Positions 10,955 through 21,389 of a stretch of DNA of 64,000 nucleotides are shown here, piece after piece. How positions within the stretch are numbered: position 1 is the stretch's first letter; each line of letters opens with the position of its first letter. The notes beneath the pieces were generated by a model that searched no databases, was not told the origin of the DNA, and worked only from the letters and a program-made list of their open reading frames with translations. Both the position numbers and the translations under genes were made by a program. This stretch comes from Gnetum montanum. Lineage: Eukaryota > Streptophyta > Gnetopsida > Gnetales > Gnetaceae. The stretch lies in contig MNCI01035767.1 in NCBI GenBank assembly GCA_015680685.1, forward strand, positions 661,924 through 725,923. The letters are read 5' to 3'.

Positions 10955-12030
10955 TTTGTAGGATTAGCAAACTCGTTCCCATCCATGTCAGCAAGTTTGA
11001 ATGCTCTGTTATTGTACGCCTTTATGACTAAGGCCCTTCCCAATTGCCTGAGGCCTTATATGGATGTTCACAGATGGCTTTAAGGACTAGGTCTCCTTCC
11101 TTAATCGAGCATTTATGCAAATCATGTTTGTGTCGTTGCCATTATTTTTTCTGGTAACACTCAATTTTATCAAGCATTCGACACGTTCTTCCTCCACCAA
11201 GTCAAGGTTAGCAATGCATAGTTCATTATTTTGGCTTTCATCAAGGAGGCCTGAGAGAGCTATCCATAATGAGGGAACCTGTAACTCTAAAGGTAAAATA
11301 GCTTCAGAATTGTACAAAAGACTATATGGAGTTTTACCTATAGATGTTCGATCTGTCATTCTATATGCCCATAATGCATAGACTAATTGTTCATGCCATC
11401 ATTTCTTGCTCTAATTTAGCATCCTTTTGAGCACCATGATGACAGTTTTGTTGGTAGCTTCTGCTTGACCATTACTCTGTGGATAGTAAGGTGATGAGAA
11501 TGCATGTTTAATACCTAGGCTTTCACAGAAGCTTTTAGTATCTGCACTACTGAACTGTGGCCCATTTTTAGTAATGATAGTCATCGGAATATCAAAATGG
11601 GTCACGATATTTTCAATTATCAAAGTGCAAATGTGTTTTGAAATGGTCTTCCTAAGGGAAATAGCTTCTACCCATTTTGTGAAGTATTTAGTTGCTATGA
11701 TAATGAAGCTATGTCTCATAGAGGATGATGGCGGTATCGGTCCAATTAAGTCTAATCCCCATTTTTGGAATGGCCATGTGATTTGTGTTGTGTGCAATTC
11801 GTTAGGTGGCACATGTAGTAGATTACTATGCCTTTGGCAAATGTCACATGTTCTAACCTTGGAGATACAATCGTACTCCATGTGTGGCCAGTAGTAGCCT
11901 AAATGTCTAATATTTGTTGCTGCTTTGGGTGCAATGTGTCCTCCATAAAGTCCTTCATGGACTTATTCTACAATTTTTTGGCCATCAATGCTACTAACGC
12001 ACATCAGTAGAATTCCTTCATAGGATTTGT
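10955..12030 (-). pseudogene. Integrase of element B
   Basis: The open segment 11881-11411 (156 residues) carries the end of the zinc-binding domain (CDICQ, residues 12-16) and most of the catalytic core: WGLDLIGP with the first Asp at residue 44, IITKNGPQF where the second Asp is replaced by Lys (residue 105), and NGQAEATNK with the Glu at 141. The 35-residue spacing fits a D,D(35)E integrase. The segment 11359-11087 (RTSIGKTPYSLLYNSEAILP) is the usual post-catalytic part. No chromodomain is seen. The lost Asp and the stops between segments mean it is inactive. Confidence 0.88.
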
Positions 12031-12121
12031 GACATAATGTGTCTCCTACTAACGCATATTGCCGAGAGCGTTTTTACATGGTGTCTTTTTGAGCACTTGA
12101 CAAATGTTGTGAAGGTTTGCC

Positions 12122-12814
12122 TCATAGATGGTACTCTTTTATTTCATCATACCATTCTATTATGTTTGTTGTGCTAATGGATGCTATAGGCATTTCATCG
12201 AGAACATCATTTATAGGTTCGGCACAACTTGTTATAGAGCTAGGCAATGCATGGAACATTTCGAGTGTCATGTTTAGGGCAAGTGTAGCAAGTGCACTGG
12301 CAATGGTGTTTTTGCTTCTAGGGACATGCTGTATATTCACCTCTACTAGTTGCCTCAGTAGATGTTTGGTCAAATCACAATAAGGTTGCAAATGGAGAGC
12401 TTTGCATGCATAAACCTTTGTGGCTTGGTTAATGACTAACTGTGAATCACCTCAAACTACAAGACGTGTGATTCCTGAAGTCAATGCTGCTTGAAGGCCT
12501 CTGAGAAGACCTTCATATTCCACCACATTATTGGTACAGGGAAAGGTCAATCGGTAGGCAAAGGGTTGGATTTCTCTAGAGGGGTATGTTAAAATGGCCA
12601 TAGCACTTCCTCCACGAGAGGTTGAAGCTCCATCAAAATAGAGGATTGCCTCATAATTGTCAGGTACTATGTTTATACTATTAACATTCTCATCTGGGAA
12701 TTCATGGTTTATTGTTGCCTGATTGTGTGTTGGTGAGACGGTTAATTTTGTGACTATTGCTTGACCTTTTGTGGAAGATTGAGCAAAATAGTGTAGGTCA
12801 AACTCTATGATCAT
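12122..12814 (-). pseudogene. Archaeal-type RNase H and tether, element B
   Basis: The segment 12814-12452 contains ILYFDGAS (catalytic Asp about residue 61) and FPCTNNVVEYEGLL (Glu about 99), the signature of the second RNase H domain that marks the Tat branch of Ty3/gypsy. The following segment 12391-12122 is the linker toward integrase and contains HVPRSKNTIASALATLAL, the end of the RNase H fold with its conserved N-ASALA motif. A stop codon separates the two. Confidence 0.85.
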
Positions 12815-12829
12815 TGCTTTTCACCTAGC

Positions 12830-14420
12830 TATCCTACTCGACTCATAGATGTTGTTAGTGATAGCATGGAGTACATTATCCTTGCAAATGATGTAAACTT
12901 AACTGTGGAAGAGATAATGCTGCCATTTCTTCAAGGAGAAGATGAGGGCAAGGAATGATTTATCTACATCGTTGTATCGTTGTTCATAGGAAATTAAAGC
13001 ATGGCTTAGGTAATATATAGGGATATCGATTCCATCTTGACATTTTTGACAAAGCATTGATGCAATGGAAGAATTGGAAGTTGCAAGGTAGATGTAAAAG
13101 GGTTTATTGCATTGCGAAGGATAAACGGTCGGTAGCTAAGCTAGCTATTTTTTTATGTTCTCGAATGCTTCTTGGCATTGTTGAGTTCATTGGAAATGCA
13201 CATTCTTTCGTAATAGGTGTTGCATGGATCTCAACTTATCTATTAGCCTTTCAATAAAGCATCTTATGAATTGCAATCTACCTTGGAGACCCTGTAGTTT
13301 GGTAAAGTTTCTTAGTGGTTGCATGTTAGTTATTGCCTTTAACCTTATCAGGGTCTACTCAAATCCCTATTTCAAAGACTACAAATCCAAGCATTTTGCC
13401 AGTTTTGACACCAAAGACACATTTCTTTGGATTGAGCCAAACTTCATATTTGAGACAACGTTTAAGCACTAGGTCTAAATCTTTTGCATGTTGTTCGGTT
13501 ATTTTAGACTTAACTGTGATGTCATCAACGTAATCATTGAGAAAATTGAGCATGTAATCACTAAATATATATGTCATTTCTCGTTGATATGTAGCTTCTA
13601 CATTTTTAAGATCAAATGGCATCATCGTATAGCAGAATGTGCCCCAAGGTGTCATGAAAGTTGTCCTAAGTTGATGTTCTGGGTTGATTCTTATTTGATT
13701 ATATCTTGAAAATTCATCCATAAAGGATAATAGTGCATGACAAGCAATTGTGTCAATGAGTTTATCAATGCTAGGTAGCGGGAAGTCATCCTTTATAGTG
13801 GCTGTGTTGAGATCATGGAAGTCAATGCATATGTGTATACTACTGTTCTTCTTAGGGACTACTACAATGTTTGATACCCAATCAGAATAGTCAATGGCCC
13901 GGATGAAACTGACTTGGTAGAGCTTTGTAATTTTAGCATGGACTGCTAAAGCCACCTCAGGTCTAACCTTTCATGCGTTTTGTTTCACCGGTTTAATTTT
14001 TTCATCAAGGATGATATTGTGTTGAAAGATTCAGGGGTCTAATCTTGGCATGTCAGTATATGACCATGCAAATTTTTTTATGTTGTCTTTCAGTACTTGA
14101 GTGATGTCACCGACAAGTTGTGAGTCTAGTAGGGTGCTTAATTTCAATGTTCTAGCTTCACCATTGAATGTAGTAATGGGGAATTCAACTAGAGGATCTT
14201 CAGTGATATTATCAGCTTCTAGATCCAAAGTCCTAATCACATTTTTAGGCCAATCTAACATTTATTGAGTGGAGGCTATTAAACTATTGTAAGCACATGG
14301 GTCAAGATCTAATGACTCTGGATTGAGTGCCCTTTTTACTTCCCCATATGGTCCACTAAGAGATAATGTTGAAAGGATATTCTTGGTGGCCATGTGCTTG
14401 CTCCTGCCAATTTAAACCAG
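12830..14420 (-). pseudogene. Reverse transcriptase and first RNase H of element B
   Basis: The segment 14261-14031 is the pre-RT region (DNIKKFAWSYTDMPRLDP). The segment 13955-13359 is the RT palm: VVVPKKN (residues 31-37), SFMDEFSRYNQI with the first Asp at about 80, PWGTFCYTMMPF, and DYVDD with the catalytic pair at 144-145. The key Asp residues remain. The connection and first RNase H lie at about 13340-12830 with frameshifts. Homologous to F at 26556-28000. The pol module is separated from protease by the plus-strand gene. Confidence 0.9.
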
Positions 14421-16193
14421 GAGCGAAGTAAGTGACACTTGCTTGAAAAAGGGGTTGTTAAATGTAAATGGGCATTGGGTAACTAATTTATGTACTAAGA
14501 AATTGTGGAATGTAGTGATTGTCATGGCAGTTTAAGTCCATACTAGGCCACATGGTAGTTTAAGGCCATATCGGGCTACATGGTAGTTTAAGGCCATACT
14601 AGGCTAGTAATATTCATGTCAATTTGTCAATTAGATTGAGTGCCTAAGGCATTTTTGATTTTATAATTTTATGTGAATTTTACAATTTTATGAATTTTAT
14701 GTGCATATATATATATATATTGTTGATTTTTGAACTTTTCTCTCCTTCTTTATAAAAATTTCTAGACCTCATCTCCAAAGGTTGGGATAATGAAGAATAC
14801 CAGGCCAACATGAATTAAAGAAAAAGATAAATGAAAAAAAAATTAAACATGATAAATTTAAATAAATAAAATAAAAATTTGAGTTTTAAAAAGGAGGTTT
14901 TAAAGTGAAGGAAGGGGGTTTTGTGCTAGCGTGAGGTCTTGGCTTTTGGTTGCAGCGTGAGCTACAGCAACCATGAAGGACAAGGGCAAAGGAAAGGCAA
15001 GCTGAGACAAAGGGAAGAGGCAAGAAGATCTAGCGTTTGTGGAGGAGAGTGAAGAGCTTCTCCAGTGTCTCCCCCAAGCTAGGATTCCAATGTGGGATGG
15101 GGCCCTACATAGGTAGATTTTTTTTCTCTTGCTTTTCTCGGCATTTGTGGATAGCGTTACCTAGAATAGAATTTTATAGCCACAATTTTGGGGTTGTTTT
15201 GGGATTTATCTAGGATTTGTGGCTTGTTGTTCTTGATTTTCATGGTGTCAATGTGAGTGCCTAGGGCATGTGTTCAAGGCATGAGTGCAAGTTAGCTTTT
15301 TTTGTTGTTTTACATTTTGGGGCAAGCACATCGTGAGTGCCAGGAATATCCTAGATAGCATGAGCTTTTAGGGCTTCCTGGTAGCATGGGTTGGGCTTTC
15401 AGGCTTTTAGGGCCTCTTGGGTCACAAGGTTTTTTTAGCTTTCTTGGGAATCCTAGGCCATAGGGTTTTTTAGCCTTCTTGGGCTTCCTGGGCCATAGGG
15501 TTTTTCAGGCAGCATGACTTTCAGGCCAGGAAATGGCCAACGTGAGTTTGAGCTACAAAAGGACCAGCATGAGGTTTAGGCCACAAAGGTCTAGTGTGAA
15601 TGTGGACCAAGAAGGCCTATGTTGTAGGTGAAGACCTGTTCTTCTTGGTAGTGTGAGCTGCATTGTAGGGGAGAACGGGAGTTTTCAACGTGACCACCAA
15701 GGTCTTGGGTAACGTGAGCACAAGGTCTTCAAGGCAACATCAGCTATAGGATTCTAGGGCAAGTTGTAGGTTCCTAGCATGAGTTTGTAGGTTCCAACGT
15801 GAGCTAGAATGTAGGAAGCCAGTGTGAGTTGATGCTAGGGCAGTTCCCAACGTAAGCTGCCAAGGATGTCCAATGTGAGCTAAAATGTGAAGACATGTGT
15901 TGTTTGCTGGGATGCCCATTACTTGCTAGTTTCATGTTTATGTCATTTATTTTTTCTTAAGATGGATGAACTTACTTCAGTGAGTGTTTATGTTCTATAC
16001 TTTTGTATGGATTTATTGTGAGATGGATTTCAATGTACCCCAATGAGTGTCAAATACACTAAATAGAGATTGGTGTCCTTGTCTCATGGGATGAAGCTAT
16101 GCAATTAAATGTTATTTATGCATTTGGTTTATGATTTCATACCAATATTAGCATTTATAATTTTTACTTGCCTAATGTTTTGGCTGTATGCAG
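14421..16193. promoter_or_regulatory. Spacer upstream of the plus-strand gene, B
   Basis: No pol sequence remains here. At 14530-14610 three copies of TGGTAGTTTAAGGCCATACT occur. A (TA)n run is at 14705-14721. From about 14925 to 15890 the plus strand is full of AGCGTGAGCTA, AACGTGAG and AGCATGAG words, the vocabulary also found in B's LTRs and leader. The position directly before the plus-strand gene makes it a likely promoter or 5' region of that gene, perhaps with an unrecognised first exon. Confidence 0.5.
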
Positions 16194-19100
16194 GGGACCT
16201 AAACCTTCTCTTCTCATAGTTGAGCTTGTTGGCGTACTTGCTTGGTTTGGCCCCTTTGGACCAGACACACCTCCCTATGACATGTCCATCGGCCCCCATG
16301 TGATATGGTTCTACCCTAGTGTTAGTTCATTTTTTTCATTCATCCTGCAAAATTTTAGTGTGGCTATATGGTCTCACCTGAGTGAATAGTTGGCTCATGA
16401 TATCATCAAGATAGTGCTGCCCAGGTCTACACAAGGCATTCTTGCCTTTATTACTGATATTAATGAGGGACTTTTTAAGGTTGAGGGAGACCCTACTGAG
16501 GGTCCTAGATCTACCCATCCCTTGACTCATGTGTGGGAGCTACCCATGTGTAGTCATTATAACAGCAGCAACACACTTTTCCTAGCCCTCCGTGTGCACA
16601 CTCTATTCCAGAACCCAGCTGGGACAGTATATAGAGTGGACAGGTATGCTTTCTTGTGTCTTGCCTAAGTTTTGATTTACTAAATTTTATATCATTACCT
16701 ATACATTAATATTTTTTCCTATGTAGGCCTCATTTTGATGAGAATGGGATGCACGATGATGATGGTGGGCTTGCCTTAGTGTGTACGGTGTTTAGAGACA
16801 TTCATGGCAGGCCCTATTGTTTATGTTGCAGTACTGGACCAGAAAAATAGGGCTATTGTTGACTATCATAAGCAATTTTCAAGAGCCTTTGAGCATTGAC
16901 AAGTTCATGGTTGGTTACATAAGGATTGGTCTTCTAATGGGCCAATTTTCCCTCAAAGGATTGATCCTACACCTACCCCGCCTACACCATTCACAGATGG
17001 TAAATGATCACACTCTAGACTCCATTTTCCTTTTTGTTGCATCATCATGTACTATGTTTTTAACTCTTCACTCTATGTTTTTTGTTTTACAGCATCCATT
17101 CCCTCCGAAGAAGTTACTATTATAATAGGGTGTACTGAGGCCACCCTTTTTATGAAATATGGGGAGGTAGAGCAGTCACAACAATGATTGCAGAAGAAAG
17201 CTTCTGAGTTGATCATCAACCGCCTTACTCGGGTAGGTCTATTGGACTTGTTTACAGCTTTGACTCCTAGTATTTCGGCTATTGAGATTATTACTATTGT
17301 TGATTCTTTCAATGATGATGCTTCCCATTTTATCACATAGGTTCGAGGAGTCAAGGTATCTTTCCACTTGACCACTGAATTCCTTTCTGATCTTTTTGGC
17401 ATGCCCATGAACAATGCCGGGGTAACTATAGATAAAGCAACTAAAGAAGGCCATGTCATAAGAGAGCTTGAGGAGTGGTTGGATGTGTCTTGGGGTCCAA
17501 AGGTCTTTGCCATGTGAAATGATACCCAATCAATGGAGATGAACTTCCTGTATCCTCTCTTCCGGGCACGGGCATTTTCCAAATCTCTTTCTCAAGGAAG
17601 AAACCTTGGGATCGGGTCCATGCATGTCATGCATGCAGTTTTAGAGATAGGCATGTGCTACAACTGGGCATAGTTTCTTGGATTTGGTTTTCATGGGGAG
17701 ATCATTAGGTTACGTTCAAACATCCACATCAAATCCCATTTTATATTTGCTTTCTTCACGGGGTACCTACGTAGGTTTGTTGAGTTCCTAGTAGTTTATG
17801 ATGATAACCGCTATATTTTGAGGGATCGTTCACAACTATCCCATCCTTGGATTCACCATTTGTTTAGCAAAAATAGATCCTAGGACCCACTGGAAGACAT
17901 TGAGGAATCAATATCAGTTACTACTATAGGTGCGGCTAGCCATTCTCATCATTCCTATGATAGATTGGGATTGGAACCGCCTAGGCTACGCATGTCTGTT
18001 AAAAGGGTTGAACGTTTGATTGGTGAGACTGTTGGGAAGTCCAAGACAAAGGTGAAGAGGAAAGAATGCTCAAGGGAGCTTGCTCCAGATGTGATACCAC
18101 CAAGAGCAAAGAAGATTTTATTTGTACTACCAATGGAGAGTAAGTATTTTATTTTATTGTATTTATATTTATTATTATTATTATTATTATTTCTTTTTTT
18201 GGCCTATACATTATATATACTATGTTATACTAACTCTAAGATTCTAGAATTATCACATAAAAGTCTTGAGAAAGAGAGAGAGAGAGAGAGAGACTTTGGC
18301 CTCGATGGTTGATCCTGAAGTGGTTGTCACTGGGTCGGAGGAAGAAGCAAAGGAAAGAGAAGAAGCGATTGAAGAACCTCCTACCTCGCAAGAGGAAGAT
18401 GTGACAAAAATCATGGGGACAAAGCTTGTGGAGGCTTTAGATGCACTTAGGCACTCTAGTGATGAAAGAAGTATCTTCGATGGATCTTTGCAGCTTGGTG
18501 ATCCACCCCAGCTAAACAGCAAAGGGCTTTTTGGTATGTTCCTTTTAGCTCAATCCATGTTTTGTATCTTTTAATTTGCATGTGTTGTTCTTAATTACCT
18601 TGATTATTTCTAGCATCATAGGTAGATGCCAAGATTTTTGAGGCACATACATCCTGAGCAGAGGTGTCAGGATTACAGGTTCCAATTGAGGTAACCTCCC
18701 CTGCTTGTCCCACACCAACTGACCAGCTAAGACCATTGCTTGAGATGCCTAGTAAAATGGACTTTGTTAAAGGAATCGTTAATGATGTGGTTGCTCGTCT
18801 ACGAGAAGGTCATCTAGAACTAGGTAATGTGTGTATTTGGTATTACACTAAGTGTCTGGGTTTATTGTATTTCTTTGTGTTCATTGTTGATTATAGCTTA
18901 TTCATATGTGTGGTACTTACACCTGTAGGTGCCAAGCTTCAGTGGGATCCTTCTAAGGCTACTCATATTGATGCCCTCCCTGAATTGCCAGGGAATATTG
19001 AGCAAGTCCCTAGGAATGTGTACAATGCAGTTTTTAGCTGTGTCATACAAAACGCCAAGTCACTTTGGACTTGTAGGCATTTAGTTGAGTATCTATGGGA

Positions 19101-19876
19101 TGAGGTTCACTCATTAAAGGAAGCACTGGCAAAGGAGAGAGAGGAGAAGAGGGATCTCCAATCCTATTATGATTTTTCTGCTGCTAGGCTATTTGGTGAT
19201 AGCACTTGCCGCACATTTGAAATCACCTACGCGTGTTACTAGATGGTTTTGAACAACAAAGTGCAGGTGACATAGGATTTAGCAGAATAAAGAGCACAGA
19301 TGAATTTGCTAAATAGGAAATGTCATGACTGGAAAGGACCACAAGCATCAGTATAAGAAATGGTTAAAGGAGGAGGTATTTGAACATCGTCGGATGGAGA
19401 TATTCACCGATGGGTTAGGCTTGCGGTCTGCTTATGACAGGTTCATCGAGTGCACCAAGGTGGAGGGATCTCCCAAGAGAACCAATACTATGGCCTCTAG
19501 GGAGGCTTCGACTGGCATGTTCTCTCTTGAGCGTCCTACTTAGACTTCAGTGGACAAGGGGAAAACCCTGGCTAGTGTTGATCTTGGCCAAGATGAGGAT
19601 TGGGAAAATGTGCCAGAGGAGGAGATTCTACAGCGTTTGGAGGCCAACTTAGGGCCCTCCTTACTTGTGAGTGTTTTATTATTTATTTTTGTATGGTTTT
19701 ACTATTTTCATTATTAGTGTTACTATTTTTCTTAATTTTGTATATATGATTTTCTTTACTACTCTTACCTGTTTTTTTTTTCTACCTTGTTATAGGGACA
19801 TGTTAATGATGGAGTTGGCCCCAATAGAGTGAGAGCAGATGATGAAGAGGATCTTGGGGACCATCCCCCTCCATGA
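16194..19876 (+). pseudogene. Antisense spliced gene of element B (unknown protein)
   Basis: A plus-strand gene, opposite to the element's own genes. Visible exons: 16194-16643, 16727-16999, 17093-18139, about 18292-18533, about 18614-18823, 18929-19666 and 19796-19876, ending in TGA. Most introns have GT and AG borders (CAG|GTATGC at 16644, ATGTAG|G at 16726, GA|GTAAGT at 18140, CTGTAG|GT at 18928, CTT|GTGAGT at 19667); the acceptors of exons 4 and 5 are uncertain. Exon 3 encodes YLRRFVEFLVVYDD and RSQLSHPWIHHLF; exon 6 encodes PRNVYNAVFSCVIQNAKSLW, then an acidic/basic helix likely to form a coiled coil (KEALAKEREEKRDLQ). A few stops and frameshifts break it. A homologous gene with the same intron positions is at 33649-37273. 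I recognise no domain. Antisense ORFs are known in some Tat elements, but usually between pol and the 3' LTR. Confidence 0.75.
18186..18292 (+). repeat. TTA-rich run and (GA)n microsatellite in an intron
   Basis: A run of ATT repeats near 18165-18190 is followed by (GA)n at 18274-18292, just before exon 4 of the antisense gene; the microsatellite may have replaced the original acceptor. Confidence 0.6.
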
Positions 19877-20461
19877 GCTTATTGTTAATTGGACTTTTAG
19901 CTATTAAATGTTTTGGATTTTTGGATGTTTGATGGAAATGTATGGTTGGCAAGTGTAATAATATGGACCTAGTTATGGCATAACGTGTTGGAATTTTACT
20001 ACCATGTTGACGTATCATTTTTTTTATTTTATATGTTTTCTCTTTTTATTTGTTTTCTCAAGTATTATCGTGAACATATGCACGTAGCTAAATGTAAAAT
20101 GAGGGAACAAAATGTAAATCAACATTTGTAATGTAAATCAAGTAATGAGAAGGCATGAATTAAAATTGTGACTTGTAACTTATAAACGAAATTCAACGTA
20201 ACATAACAAGAGTTTGTGAATCTGTAACTTGTTGACTCTAGTTTAAAGCCATTTCGGGCTGGGTACATTAGTTTAAAGAAAGGATTGCCAGTTGTATGCC
20301 ATAGTGGGCCGAAGGCGATAACAATTTTAGGGAGCTTTAAAGAGGAATCGATCATTTCTAACCATGGCTAGTCTAATGTCATTGTGGACCTTCGTTGGCA
20401 GTTTTATGTCATACCAGACAATTAGTAGTTTAACATCATTCCAGACATTTAGTAATTCACT
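19877..20461. other. Spacer between protease and antisense gene, B
   Basis: No gene. From about 20220 to 20460 there are copies of TAGTTTAAAGCCATTTCGGG, GCAGTTTTATGTCATACCAG and related words, the same class as the arrays at 14530, 43450-44640 and 50463-50600. It lies at the 3' end of both convergent transcripts. Confidence 0.55.
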
Positions 20462-21377
20462 CTAGTTATTAAGTTGCCTCTTAATCCTTCGTAGCTTGAC
20501 ATGAGGGATAGGGCATGTAGGCATGATTTTATACTCACCTTCCCCCTCACTAGTGATGTCAAAGGGTAATTCTAACCAGGAGACGTCAATGGGAATGGCT
20601 CCTATGTTTTTATTGTCAAGTGCTTCCTCAGTTTTAGTAGGATCATGAGTTAACGTTGGGTTCATGTTTTGAAGTGTGCTCATGGTTCCTTAATTAGGGT
20701 CAGAAAACTCAATTTCTACCCCTTGATCGATTCCTGAGTGTGAGGAAATAAGTGATGTCATCATATCCCCATGTATGATGATCTCATCGTCCTCATAAGG
20801 TAGGTGGATCTCTTGATGGATTGGTGAGGATACGGCTCCAAGTTGAGCTATCCAAGGATGTCCTAGAATCATATTAAACTTTGGCATTTCGTCAACTACT
20901 ACAAATTCAGCTAACGTGGAGAATTGATCCCCCTGCTATGAAATCCAAGGTAATCATACCTTTCACTACAACATGGGAACCACTAAAGGATTTCAAGAAA
21001 GAAGTTTTCATGGGCTGTATTTTTTCAGTAAGTCCCAATTTTTCGATGATCGGAAAGAGTATTACATTCATTGCTGCACCATCATCGACATGCACCCTAC
21101 ATATCTTGAAATTGTTAACTTGTATTGTTATAAACATAGGGGCTGTGGTGAATTCTTCTATTTTCTCATCTAGCTTAATGTCATTAGCATGAAACTCTAG
21201 GGATGTGGTCTTGGATTCCTGAGGTTGCAAGGACAATACTACATAAATGGATGGTTCATCTGCAGGAAGGTCCTCACTAACAAGGATCGAAGTCAGCATC
21301 CATACAAGAGCTTCTCGATGTACTGGTGAAGTCATTACTAGGTCATACAGACTTAAAGAAGTATTCTTTTGTTTCAA
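20462..21377 (-). pseudogene. Aspartic protease of element B
   Basis: The segment 21377-20907 has MTSPVHREALVWMLTSIL before the protease and VHVDDGAAMNVI (residues 96-106), the active-site strand in which the family's D-S/T-G has become D-D-G-A. The segment 20887-20690 continues with MPKFNMILGHPWIAQLGAV, the second conserved ILG-P-W motif of retroviral-type proteases. In-frame stops separate the parts. E (45001-45735) and F (50980-51740) carry the same region. Confidence 0.85.
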
Positions 21378-21389
21378 GGCTTGTGTGAC

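Noticed and set aside
16194-19876. Host gene interrupted by retroelements
   Set aside because: A homologue occupies the same place and orientation in element F, and both lie between the protease and RT of one element.
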